32,738 nucleotides of DNA from Actinomycetes bacterium (GTDB taxonomy: Bacteria; Actinomycetota; Actinomycetes; Actinomycetales; Cellulomonadaceae): the NCBI GenBank assembly GCA_023432565.1, contig JAEYUL010000217.1, positions 1-32,738 on the forward strand, given 5' to 3'. A program made the position numbers and the translations under genes. The notes beneath the pieces are model-generated. The model saw only the letters and a list, made by a program, of their open reading frames with translations. It had not been told where the DNA came from and made no database searches. Positions 22,659-29,637 of the stretch are shown here, piece by piece (position 1 is the stretch's first letter; every line of letters starts with the position of its first letter).

Positions 22659-22855
22659 GTGGTGCTCCTGATGATCTGGGGACGCGCCCGGTGCGCGCCC
22701 ACTGCCGTCACCGTCGAGCGGGAGCCGTCCCGGGCACCAGGGCACCGAGCCCGCCCGTCCGGGCACCTGGTGGGCAGGGCGCGCCGGGGAGTCAGGCGGC
22801 GCGTTCCCCCGGGACCGCGCTGCTGCCCTCACGGCGTGGGGCCCGAGAGGGCCGG

Positions 22856-23524
22856 TCAGCCCGCGAGCTCGACCGGACCGAGGCCGACGAGGGGCAGGAC
22901 GGCAGCCACGAGCTCGTCGGGCTGTGCCACGACGGCGCGAGCGTCCGCACGCTCGAGCTCGACGCGGTCGCCGAACCCCCACAGCACGCCGACGCAGTCC
23001 AGGCCGTTGTCCCGCGCGCCCTCGACGTCGTGCTCGCGGTCGCCGACCATGACGGCGCGCACGTCCGGACCGACCGAGGCGAGAGCGCGCGCGATGATCT
23101 GGCCCTTGGTGTCGCTCTCGTCGTCGGGCGCACCGAACACGCCGTCGAGCGACGGCGCCAGGCCGAGATGTGCGAGCACCGGCACGGCGAACGTGTGCGG
23201 CTTGGCGGTCGCCACGACGAGACGCGCTCCCGCGCCACGCAGCTGCGCCAGCGCCTCGGGCACCCCGTCGAACACGCGCGCCATGAGGTTGCCCCGCTGG
23301 GCGAACGCGCGCTGGTAGCCGTCGACCACCGCGTCGTGCAGCTCGGGCGGGACGCCGACCCGCCGCGCTGAGTCGTGGATCGGGGGGCCGATGAACGAGC
23401 GGAGCACCTCGTCGTCGGGTGGCTGCAGGCCCGCGCCGCGGAAACCCTCGCGCAACGAGGCGACGACACCCTCGCCGGAGTCGATGAGCGTCCCGTCCAG
23501 GTCCAGCAGCACCACGGCAGTCAC
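22856..23524 (-). CDS. HAD-family hydrolase, phosphoglycolate phosphatase-like
   Basis: 222 residues, GTG at 23524 with AGGA eight bases upstream. Haloacid-dehalogenase phosphatase: motif I DLDGTLID (catalytic Asp8 and Asp10), a helical cap (about 15-80), motif II Thr in LVVATAKPH, the Lys of motif III in SDTKGQII, and motif IV GDREHDVEGA. The sequence is closest in style to the Gph/PGP group (FIGPPIHDSARRVG, DGVPEALAQLRGAGARLVVA), which removes phosphate from phosphoglycolate and similar small metabolites. Substrate not certain. Divergent from the APH-fold gene with 132 bases between. Confidence 0.9.
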   Translation of the reverse strand: MTAVVLLDLDGTLIDSGEGVVASLREGFRGAGLQPPDDEVLRSFIGPPIHDSARRVGVPPELHDAVVDGYQRAFAQRGNLMARVFDGVPEALAQLRGAGARLVVATAKPHTFAVPVLAHLGLAPSLDGVFGAPDDESDTKGQIIARALASVGPDVRAVMVGDREHDVEGARDNGLDCVGVLWGFGDRVELERADARAVVAQPDELVAAVLPLVGLGPVELAG

Positions 23525-23643
23525 GCGCCGATCCTGCCATCCGCGCGGGCGTGGTCCGTCACCGCTCGAGGCCGGGGCGCAGGCGTGAGCTGGTTGTGCC
23601 GTGATGGGCACGCGACGGCAACCTCGACGCAACACCCGCTGCC

Positions 23644-23649
23644 TAGCGT
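23644..23649 (+). promoter_or_regulatory. Leaderless -10 box (TAGCGT) for the APH-fold gene
   Basis: TAGCGT ends seven bases before the GTG at 23657. It overlaps another in-frame GTG at 23648, which makes the downstream GTG the likelier start. Confidence 0.5.
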
Positions 23650-23656
23650 GCGAGGC

Positions 23657-24682
23657 GTGACGACCACCGCCGTCCGCGACCGCGTCCGCGACGACTTCGG
23701 CCTCGACGTCCAGACCCTCGAGCCGGTGACCGCCAACGCGAGGGGCAGGCTCTGGCGGGCCACCGCAGGGGCGTGCCGCTACGCGGTGCGATGGACCTCG
23801 GTGGCGACGCCCGCGGCGCAGGTCGCCCTCGCGCTCGCGCGGACGATCCCGCAGCGCCCGCAGGACGTGCTGCCGGCCCCCGCCGTGCTCGCGCCACCAC
23901 TGCTGACCCGCGGCGGAGCGACCGCGGCCGACCATGACGGTGGCCGGCTGTCCGTCGCACCGTGGCTCGAGGGGCCCACCGGCCGCGACGTCGAGCTGAC
24001 GCCCCCGCAGTGGACGGCGTTCGGCCGGCTCGTCGCGCGGCTGCACGCGCTCGACCCGGCGAGCGTGCCGGGCCTGGCGCGCGAGTCGTTCGACCCCGGC
24101 GTGCACGTCGCGCGGACGCTCGAGGTCGACGCCGCGGTGACCCGCGCGGCCGCCGGTCGGCTCGACGGCGAGGTCGACGGCTCGCTCGACGTGGTCGCGC
24201 GAGCGACCGTCGACGCGTGGACCGCGGCGGTCCCGTGGGTCGCGGCGGTGCGGGCCCGCGCGGCGCGGGCGGGGCACCGGCTGCGGGACCAGGGACGCGA
24301 CGTCCCGCTGGTGGTGGCGCACGCCGACGCCCACGTGGGCCACGTGGTCGCGACGGGCCCGCGGGACGTGGCACTGCTCGACTGGGAGCACGCGTGCGTC
24401 GCGCCGCCCGAGCACGACCTGCTGTTCGTGCTGGGTGGGGTCCTGCCGGACGCGCCGGTGTCCGTCGAGCAGGCGGCGGCGTTCTTCACGGGGTACGGAC
24501 GGGTCGACATCGACGACGACCGGCTCGCCTACGCCCGCTGCGTCCGGGCCCTGCGGGACCTCGCCGCCGCAGCGGGCACGGCCCTGGACCGGGCCGCTGC
24601 GGCCGGCGTGCGAGAGGTGGCGCTCGGCGACCTCACGGCGCACCTCGGCCCGGACGGCGTTGTCGCGGCTGCGCTCGAGTGA
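23657..24682 (+). CDS. Aminoglycoside phosphotransferase (APH)-fold protein
   Basis: 341 residues from the GTG at 23657. The protein-kinase-like APH fold is shown by HADAHVGHV with the catalytic Asp224 and by DWEHACVAPPEHDLLFV with the Mg-binding Asp242. In most relatives the motif is H-x-D-x-x-x-x-N; here the Asn position is His229, so metal binding may differ. The N-terminal nucleotide lobe is weakly conserved (YAVRWTSVATP, lacking an obvious Lys in the usual place), and there is an SVAPWLEGPTGRD hinge. Relatives phosphorylate antibiotics, choline, homoserine or sugars; I would not predict drug resistance from this sequence. No partner gene nearby. Confidence 0.83.
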   Translation: MTTTAVRDRVRDDFGLDVQTLEPVTANARGRLWRATAGACRYAVRWTSVATPAAQVALALARTIPQRPQDVLPAPAVLAPPLLTRGGATAADHDGGRLSVAPWLEGPTGRDVELTPPQWTAFGRLVARLHALDPASVPGLARESFDPGVHVARTLEVDAAVTRAAAGRLDGEVDGSLDVVARATVDAWTAAVPWVAAVRARAARAGHRLRDQGRDVPLVVAHADAHVGHVVATGPRDVALLDWEHACVAPPEHDLLFVLGGVLPDAPVSVEQAAAFFTGYGRVDIDDDRLAYARCVRALRDLAAAAGTALDRAAAAGVREVALGDLTAHLGPDGVVAAALE

Positions 24683-24746
24683 CGCGGGGCCGTTGGGCAC
24701 GCCGTGCGCGCGCAGGACCATGCCGTACCGACTCGCAGCCCTGGGC

Positions 24747-24752
24747 TAGGCT
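24747..24752 (+). promoter_or_regulatory. -10 box (TAGGCT) for the ileS T-box transcript
   Basis: TAGGCT is a good TANNNT match just upstream of the first T-box stem. It implies a start near 24759 and a leader of about 275 bases. No clear -35 box. Confidence 0.5.
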
Positions 24753-24758
24753 GGTCGC

Positions 24759-25000
24759 ACAGGCATCGATCCGGCCATCACCGGGGAGCCTCCGGAAGAA
24801 CCGGCCGCACGGGCGTCAGGAACGGACGCCGTCACGCGCGGCCTCAGTAGAACCGGACGGGTAGGCCCGTCACAGCCCTCACGAGTGGTCGACGCGTCGT
24901 CGCCGCCGGTCCCCGGCGAGGACGACGAGCCGGCAAGCGAGGTGGTACCGCGGTGGTCCGGCCGGTCCGGGCGATCGTCCTCGCAGCCGACGCGACGCAC
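24759..25000 (+). promoter_or_regulatory. T-box riboswitch (tRNA-Ile sensing), actinobacterial translational type
   Basis: The T-box core AGGTGGTACCGCGG lies at 24940-24953 and would base-pair with the free 3' end of uncharged tRNA. Upstream, CCGGCCATCACCGGGGAGCC (24771-24790) places an isoleucine codon ATC in a short stem I with a CCGG...CCGG hairpin, then CAGTAGAACCGGACGGG (24845-24861), the motif before stem III in actinobacterial ileS leaders. Stem I appears very short. GCGAGGACGA (24916-24925) can pair perfectly with TCGTCCTCGC (24975-24984), and GTGGTC (24953-24958) with GACCAC (25016-25021), directly before the ribosome-binding site. That fits translational rather than transcriptional control. 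Uncharged tRNA-Ile should raise IleRS synthesis. The exact ends are approximate. Confidence 0.88.
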
Positions 25001-25033
25001 GCACCCGCACGTGCCGACCACAGGAGACTCCCG

Positions 25034-28000
25034 GTGACCGATCGTCACTACCCGCTGCACCGTCCCGGCACGCCCGTGCCCCCGTCGCCGGACCTGCCCG
25101 CGCTCGAGGCACAGGTCCTGGAGTACTGGGAGTCCGACGGGACCTTCCAGGCGTCGATCGACCAGCGCGAGGCCGGCGAGTACGGCAGCAACGAGTTCGT
25201 CTTCTACGACGGTCCGCCGTTCGCCAACGGCCTGCCGCACTACGGCCACCTGCTGACGGGCTACGCCAAGGACGTCGTGCCGCGCTACCAGACCATGAAG
25301 GGCCACCGCGTCGAGCGGCGGTTCGGGTGGGACACGCACGGCCTGCCGGCCGAGCTCGAGGCGCAGCGGCTGCTGGGCATCACCGACAAGGCGCAGATCG
25401 AGGAGATGGGCATCGCGGCGTTCAACGCGGCGTGCCGTGAGTCGGTGCTCAAGTACACCCGCGAGTGGCGTGAGTACGTCACGCGGCAGGCCCGGTGGGT
25501 CGACTTCGACAACGACTACAAGACGCTCGACGTCTCATTCATGGAGTCCGTGATCTGGGGCTTCAAGCAGCTGTACGACAAGGGCCTGGCGTACGAGGGG
25601 TACCGCGTGCTGCCGTACTGCTGGGTCGACGAGACGCCGCTGTCGAACCACGAGCTGCGCATGGACGACGACGTCTACGCGAGCCGCCAGGACCCCGCGC
25701 TGACCGTCGGCCTGCGGCTCGAGACGGGTGAGCTCGCGCTGGTCTGGACGACGACGCCGTGGACGCTGCCGTCCAACCTCGCGGTCGCCGTCGGCCCCGA
25801 CATCGAGTACGTCACGGTCGAGCCCGCACCGGACTCGCCGTTCGCGCAGGCGCACCCCGGCGAGCGCGTGCTGCTCGCGGCGCCGCGGCTGGCTGCGTAC
25901 TCCCGTGAGCTGGGGGAGGCCACCGTCGTGGAGACGGTGCGCGGCTCGCAGCTCGAACGGCGGCGCTACACGCCGCCGTTCGACTATTTCGCGGGCCACG
26001 AGAACGCGCACCAGGTGCTCGTCGCCGACTTCGTGACGACCGACGACGGCTCGGGCATCGTGCACCTGGCGCCCGCGTTCGGTGAGGACGACATGGCGGC
26101 GTGCGACGCGGCGGGCATCGCGGCGGTCGTGCCGGTCGACGAGAAGGGCCGCTTCACGGCGGTGGTCAGCGACTACGCCGGCCTGCAGGTCTTCGACGGC
26201 AACAAGCCGATCATCGCCGACCTCAAGGCCGGCACGGGGCCGCTCGCGCGCGTCGACGAGCGGCGGCGCAGCGTCGTCGTGCGGCACGAGACGTACGAGC
26301 ACTCCTACCCGCACTGCTGGCGCTGCCGGAACCCGCTGATCTACAAGGCCGTCTCCTCGTGGTTCGTGCGGGTCGCGGACTTCCGTGACCGCATGGTCGA
26401 GCTCAACCAGGACATCACGTGGATCCCCGAGCACATCAAGGACGGCCAGTTCGGCAAGTGGCTCGCGGGTGCGCGTGACTGGTCGATCAGCCGCAACCGG
26501 TACTGGGGCACGCCCATCCCGGTCTGGGTGAGCGACGACCCGACGTACCCGCGCGTGGACGCGTACGGCTCCCTGGCCGAGCTCGAGCGCGACTTCGGCA
26601 GGGTCCCGACGAACGAGGCGGGCGAGCCGGACCTGCACCGCCCGTACATCGACGAGCTGACCCGCCCGAACCCGGACGACCCGACGGGCCGCTCGACGAT
26701 GCGCCGCATCCCCGACGTGCTCGACGTGTGGTTCGACTCGGGCTCGATGCCGTTCGCCCAGGTGCACTACCCGTTCGAGAACGCCGACTGGTTCGAGCAC
26801 CACTACCCGGGCGACTTCATCGTCGAGTACATCGGCCAGACGCGCGGCTGGTTCTACACGCTGCACGTCCTGGCCACCGCGATCTTCGACCGGCCCGCGT
26901 TCCGCAACGTCATGTGCCACGGCATCGTGCTGGGCGACGACGGTCGCAAGGCGTCGAAGTCGCTGCGCAACTTCCCCGACCCGGTGCAGATGTGGGACGT
27001 CTACGGCTCCGACGCGGTGCGCTGGTCGCTCATGTCCAGCACGATCCTGCGCGGTGGCAACCTCATCGTCGCGGAGGAGGGTATCCGCGACGGGGTGCGC
27101 CAGGTGCTGCTGCCGCTGTGGAGCACGTACTACTTCTTCACGCTGTACGCGGGCGCGGCCGGCGGCGGGGCCGGCCTGACGGCGCGCCGCGTCGACGAGA
27201 CGACCGCGCCCGCGCTGACCACGGCCGACCGGGACCTGCTGGCGCGCACGCGCGAGCTCGTCGTGCGCCTGACCGACCAGCTCGACGCGTACGACGTCCC
27301 CGGGGCGTGCGAGTCCGCGCGCCAGCACCTCGACGTCGTGACCAACTGGTACGTGCGCACCCAGCGCCAGCGGTTCTGGGACGAGGACCAGTCGGCGTTC
27401 GACACGCTGTTCACCGCGCTCGAGACGCTCACGCGCCTCATGGCCCCGCTCGCGCCCCTGGTCACCGAGGAGATCTGGCGCGGCCTGACCGGTGGCCGCA
27501 GCGTGCACCTGACCGACTGGCCGACGCCCGCCGAGCTCGTCACCGCGCCGGGTCTCGGGGCGGCCTCGCTCGGCGAGGGGGTCGTGGCGACGGGTGCCGA
27601 GCTGACGGACGCCGAGCTCGTCGCTGCGATCGACCGCGTGCGCGAGATCGTCTCGGCGACGCTCGGGCTGCGCAAGGCCAACGGTCTGCGCGTGCGCCAG
27701 CCGCTGCGCGAGCTGCGGGTCGCGATCCCGTTCCCGCGTCTGGCGCAGCCGTTCGTCGCCACCATCGCGTCGGAGGTGAACGTCAAGAACGTCGTCGTCA
27801 CGTCGGTGGACGACGCGGCCGCCTCCGAGTTCGGCGTCTGGACGCGGCTCGACGTCAACGCGCGCGCCGCAGGCCCGCGCCTCGGCAAGGCCGTGCAGGG
27901 CGTCATCCGGGCCGCGAAGGCCGGGCAGTGGGAGCAGACCGACGAGGGCGTGCTGGTGCACGCCGCCGACGGCGACGTGCTGCTCACGGGTGAGGAGTAC

Positions 28001-28333
28001 AAGCTCGTCGCCGCGGTCCGTGACGAGGAGGGCGACGAGGTCGCGGCGGCGGTGCTGCCGGAGCGCGGCTTCGTCGTGCTGGACATCGGCCTGGACGACG
28101 AGCTGCGCGCCGAGGGGTACGCACGCGACGTGGTCCGCGTCGTGCAGGACGCGCGCAAGGCCGCGGGTCTGCACGTCAGCGACCGGATCGCGCTCGAGGT
28201 CACCGTGCCCGCCGAGCACGTCGCCGACGTCGAGAAGCACCGCGGGTTCGTCGCCGCGGAGACCTTGGCCGTCGAGCTGACGGTCGTCGCGGGCGACGAG
28301 CTCGACGCCTCGGTCCGCAAGGCGGACGCCTGA
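25034..28333 (+). CDS. ileS: Isoleucyl-tRNA synthetase
   Basis: 1099 residues from the GTG at 25034 (AGGAG seven bases upstream). Charges tRNA-Ile. Class I signatures: HYGH at residues 69-72 in NGLPHYGHLLTGYAKDVVP, the CP1 editing domain with VWTTTPWTLPSNLAVAVGPD, and KASKS at 639-643 in GDDGRKASKSLRNFPDP. DVWFDSGSMPFAQ and RGWFYTLHVLATAIF are typical of the eukaryote-like (type 2) clade that most actinobacteria use, which is generally less sensitive to mupirocin. Anticodon-binding and C-terminal domains are complete. An upstream in-frame GTG at 24953 falls inside the T-box and is rejected. Expression is controlled by the T-box leader. Confidence 0.97.
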   Translation: MTDRHYPLHRPGTPVPPSPDLPALEAQVLEYWESDGTFQASIDQREAGEYGSNEFVFYDGPPFANGLPHYGHLLTGYAKDVVPRYQTMKGHRVERRFGWDTHGLPAELEAQRLLGITDKAQIEEMGIAAFNAACRESVLKYTREWREYVTRQARWVDFDNDYKTLDVSFMESVIWGFKQLYDKGLAYEGYRVLPYCWVDETPLSNHELRMDDDVYASRQDPALTVGLRLETGELALVWTTTPWTLPSNLAVAVGPDIEYVTVEPAPDSPFAQAHPGERVLLAAPRLAAYSRELGEATVVETVRGSQLERRRYTPPFDYFAGHENAHQVLVADFVTTDDGSGIVHLAPAFGEDDMAACDAAGIAAVVPVDEKGRFTAVVSDYAGLQVFDGNKPIIADLKAGTGPLARVDERRRSVVVRHETYEHSYPHCWRCRNPLIYKAVSSWFVRVADFRDRMVELNQDITWIPEHIKDGQFGKWLAGARDWSISRNRYWGTPIPVWVSDDPTYPRVDAYGSLAELERDFGRVPTNEAGEPDLHRPYIDELTRPNPDDPTGRSTMRRIPDVLDVWFDSGSMPFAQVHYPFENADWFEHHYPGDFIVEYIGQTRGWFYTLHVLATAIFDRPAFRNVMCHGIVLGDDGRKASKSLRNFPDPVQMWDVYGSDAVRWSLMSSTILRGGNLIVAEEGIRDGVRQVLLPLWSTYYFFTLYAGAAGGGAGLTARRVDETTAPALTTADRDLLARTRELVVRLTDQLDAYDVPGACESARQHLDVVTNWYVRTQRQRFWDEDQSAFDTLFTALETLTRLMAPLAPLVTEEIWRGLTGGRSVHLTDWPTPAELVTAPGLGAASLGEGVVATGAELTDAELVAAIDRVREIVSATLGLRKANGLRVRQPLRELRVAIPFPRLAQPFVATIASEVNVKNVVVTSVDDAAASEFGVWTRLDVNARAAGPRLGKAVQGVIRAAKAGQWEQTDEGVLVHAADGDVLLTGEEYKLVAAVRDEEGDEVAAAVLPERGFVVLDIGLDDELRAEGYARDVVRVVQDARKAAGLHVSDRIALEVTVPAEHVADVEKHRGFVAAETLAVELTVVAGDELDASVRKADA

Positions 28334-28349
28334 GGCGACACGACCCTTC

Positions 28350-28385
28350 GCGGGCGGCCCGGACCGGATGGTCGGGGCCGCCCGC
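28350..28385. terminator. Strong hairpin between convergent ileS and beta-helix genes
   Basis: GCGGGCGGCCC (28350-28360) pairs perfectly with GGGCCGCCCGC (28375-28385) across a 14-base loop. It lies 16 bases after the ileS stop and six bases from the stop of the convergent gene, so it serves both. Confidence 0.75.
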
Positions 28386-28391
28386 GGCGCG

Positions 28392-29486
28392 TCAGGTGAT
28401 CGTCGAGCCCGTGCGGACGAAGGCCTTGCCGAGGAAGAAGATGCTGCGCGTCGACCCGGTCCAGAAGCTCGCGCCGGTGTTGTTCGTGACGGTGGAGCCG
28501 GTGATGGTCAGCGTCCCCGTGCGGTCGTTGCTCACGTAGAACACGCCCGGCCCGCCCTCGGGCGCCACGTTGCGCCGGATCGTCGTGCGCTCGATCGTCA
28601 CGGCCTGGCTCGTGCCGTCGAAGTACACGGCCCCGCCGTTGCCGCCCTGGCCGGAGCTCGCGCCGGACCCCGTGGCGGTGTTCTCCAGGAGGGTCGAGTC
28701 GCGCACCAGCAGGGGCGCCTGCAGCGACGAGATCGCGCCACCGTTGGCGCAGCGGTTGCGCTCGAACGTCGTGCGCAGGATCCGTGCGGTCGCGCGCTGG
28801 CCGACGACGCGGATCGCCCCGCCCCCGGCGTCGGGATGCCGCTTCGTGCAGCGGTTGTCGCGCAGCTCGGAGTCCTGCACGGTGAGCCGGCCGCCGCGCA
28901 TGGCGATCGCACCACCACCACCCCCGCCGCCGACCGACTCGAACCTCGCCGGACCCTTGGTCGCGTTCCCGTTCTTCAGGACGATGTTCTTGAACGTCAC
29001 GTGCGGCGTCGTCTGCGTGTTGCAGTGCGCGTCGAGCCAGCCCAGCTCCTCCTCGCACGTGTTCGCGTAGAAGATGCCGCGCTTGCCCGCCCCCGACAGC
29101 ACGACCTTGCCGCCGCCGTCGATCACCACGGCCTCGACCACCCGTGCCTTCGGGTCCTGCCACGGGTGCCGGCACGTCGTGGTGTTGCACGTGTAGAGCG
29201 TGCGGTCCAGCGAGATCGTGAGCTTCTTGGGCCCGCAGCGGAACTTGACGGTGCCGCCGGAGCGCACGGCCTTGGCGAGCGCGGTGGGCGTGCAGGACCG
29301 CGCGGTCCCGTTGCCGACGTACCTCACGGTCGCGGCGGTGACCGGTGGGCCGCCCGCGGTGACGAGCGTGCTGGCACCGGTCGTCGGGGCCTGCGCGGAC
29401 GAGGGCGTGGCGGCGAGCCCGGCCACGACGAGGGCGAGCACCGCGACGGTCGCGGCGCGTGCACGGGCGGCGGGACGGTTCGACAT
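28392..29486 (-). CDS. Secreted right-handed beta-helix-like protein, 364 aa
   Basis: The ATG at 29486 follows a leaderless -10 box. The Sec signal peptide (MSNRPAARARAATVAVLALV, cleavage near ATPSSAQA) has no lipobox, so the protein is released or wall-bound. The mature part is a chain of short strands with N-ladder positions (VTFKNIVLKNGNAT, LTVQDSELRDNRC, ARILRTTFERNRCANGGAIS, LLVRDSTLLENTA, VTIERTTIRRNVA, LTITGSTVTNNTG), the pattern of parallel beta-helix proteins such as pectate-lyase-fold and Pmp-like proteins. Eight Cys residues, an even number, suggest disulfides. A polyglycine run (about residues 185-192) lies before the helix repeats. No polysaccharide-lyase catalytic motif is evident, so an adhesin or surface role is as likely as an enzyme. 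Confidence 0.82.
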   Translation of the reverse strand: MSNRPAARARAATVAVLALVVAGLAATPSSAQAPTTGASTLVTAGGPPVTAATVRYVGNGTARSCTPTALAKAVRSGGTVKFRCGPKKLTISLDRTLYTCNTTTCRHPWQDPKARVVEAVVIDGGGKVVLSGAGKRGIFYANTCEEELGWLDAHCNTQTTPHVTFKNIVLKNGNATKGPARFESVGGGGGGGAIAMRGGRLTVQDSELRDNRCTKRHPDAGGGAIRVVGQRATARILRTTFERNRCANGGAISSLQAPLLVRDSTLLENTATGSGASSGQGGNGGAVYFDGTSQAVTIERTTIRRNVAPEGGPGVFYVSNDRTGTLTITGSTVTNNTGASFWTGSTRSIFFLGKAFVRTGSTIT

Positions 29487-29492
29487 GCGCCG

Positions 29493-29498
29493 AACGTA
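29493..29498 (-). promoter_or_regulatory. Leaderless -10 box (TACGTT) for the beta-helix gene
   Basis: On the minus strand, TACGTT, six bases (CGGCGC), then ATG at 29486. No ribosome-binding site is present, which supports a leaderless message. Confidence 0.55.
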
Positions 29499-29583
29499 GC
29501 GGTACGTCCCGCTCTGCGTCACGGACCCCGACCGTCGCGGTCCGGTGGTGGGCGCCGAGCGAGGGGGACGGGGTCCGGCACGG

Positions 29584-29589
29584 CACAAT
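29584..29589 (+). promoter_or_regulatory. Leaderless -10 box (CACAAT) for the folC leader ORF
   Basis: CACAAT ends six bases before the ATG of the 13-codon ORF at 29596. It departs from TANNNT at the first base, but the spacing equals that of the other leaderless starts here. Confidence 0.4.
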
Positions 29590-29595
29590 GGCGCC

Positions 29596-29637
29596 ATGAC
29601 CACACCCGCTGCCCTCGTCGCCGAGGTCGCCCCGTGA
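29596..29637 (+). CDS. 13-codon leader ORF coupled to folC
   Basis: ATG at 29596 encodes MTTPAALVAEVAP and stops at 29635-29637; its TGA overlaps the GTG of folC (GTGA). There is no ribosome-binding site for either start, but CACAAT lies six bases before this ATG. A likely reading is that ribosomes load on a leaderless message here and reinitiate at folC by termination-reinitiation. The peptide shows no obvious run of regulatory codons, so attenuation by amino-acid supply is not supported. Too short for a domain call. Confidence 0.5.
   Translation: MTTPAALVAEVAP

Noticed and set aside
22730..22767. Two copies of CCGGGCACC upstream of the small membrane-protein gene
   Set aside because: Short and GC-rich. 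Such repeats are expected by chance here, and there is no nearby promoter to relate them to.
24953..25033. Earlier GTG start for ileS at 24953
   Set aside because: It lies within the T-box core, the added 27 residues are not IleRS-like, and the GTG at 25034 has AGGAG at proper spacing.
25535..28240. Very long open frame (about 900 codons) antisense to ileS
   Set aside because: It lies exactly opposite a certain gene. Long antisense frames are expected at this G+C, and the translation is Arg/Val/Asp-rich without any protein pattern.
28368..29633. Upstream extension of folC by about 420 codons
   Set aside because: It is antisense to the beta-helix gene, is Arg-rich and unlike FolC. The GTG at 29634 fits the family length.
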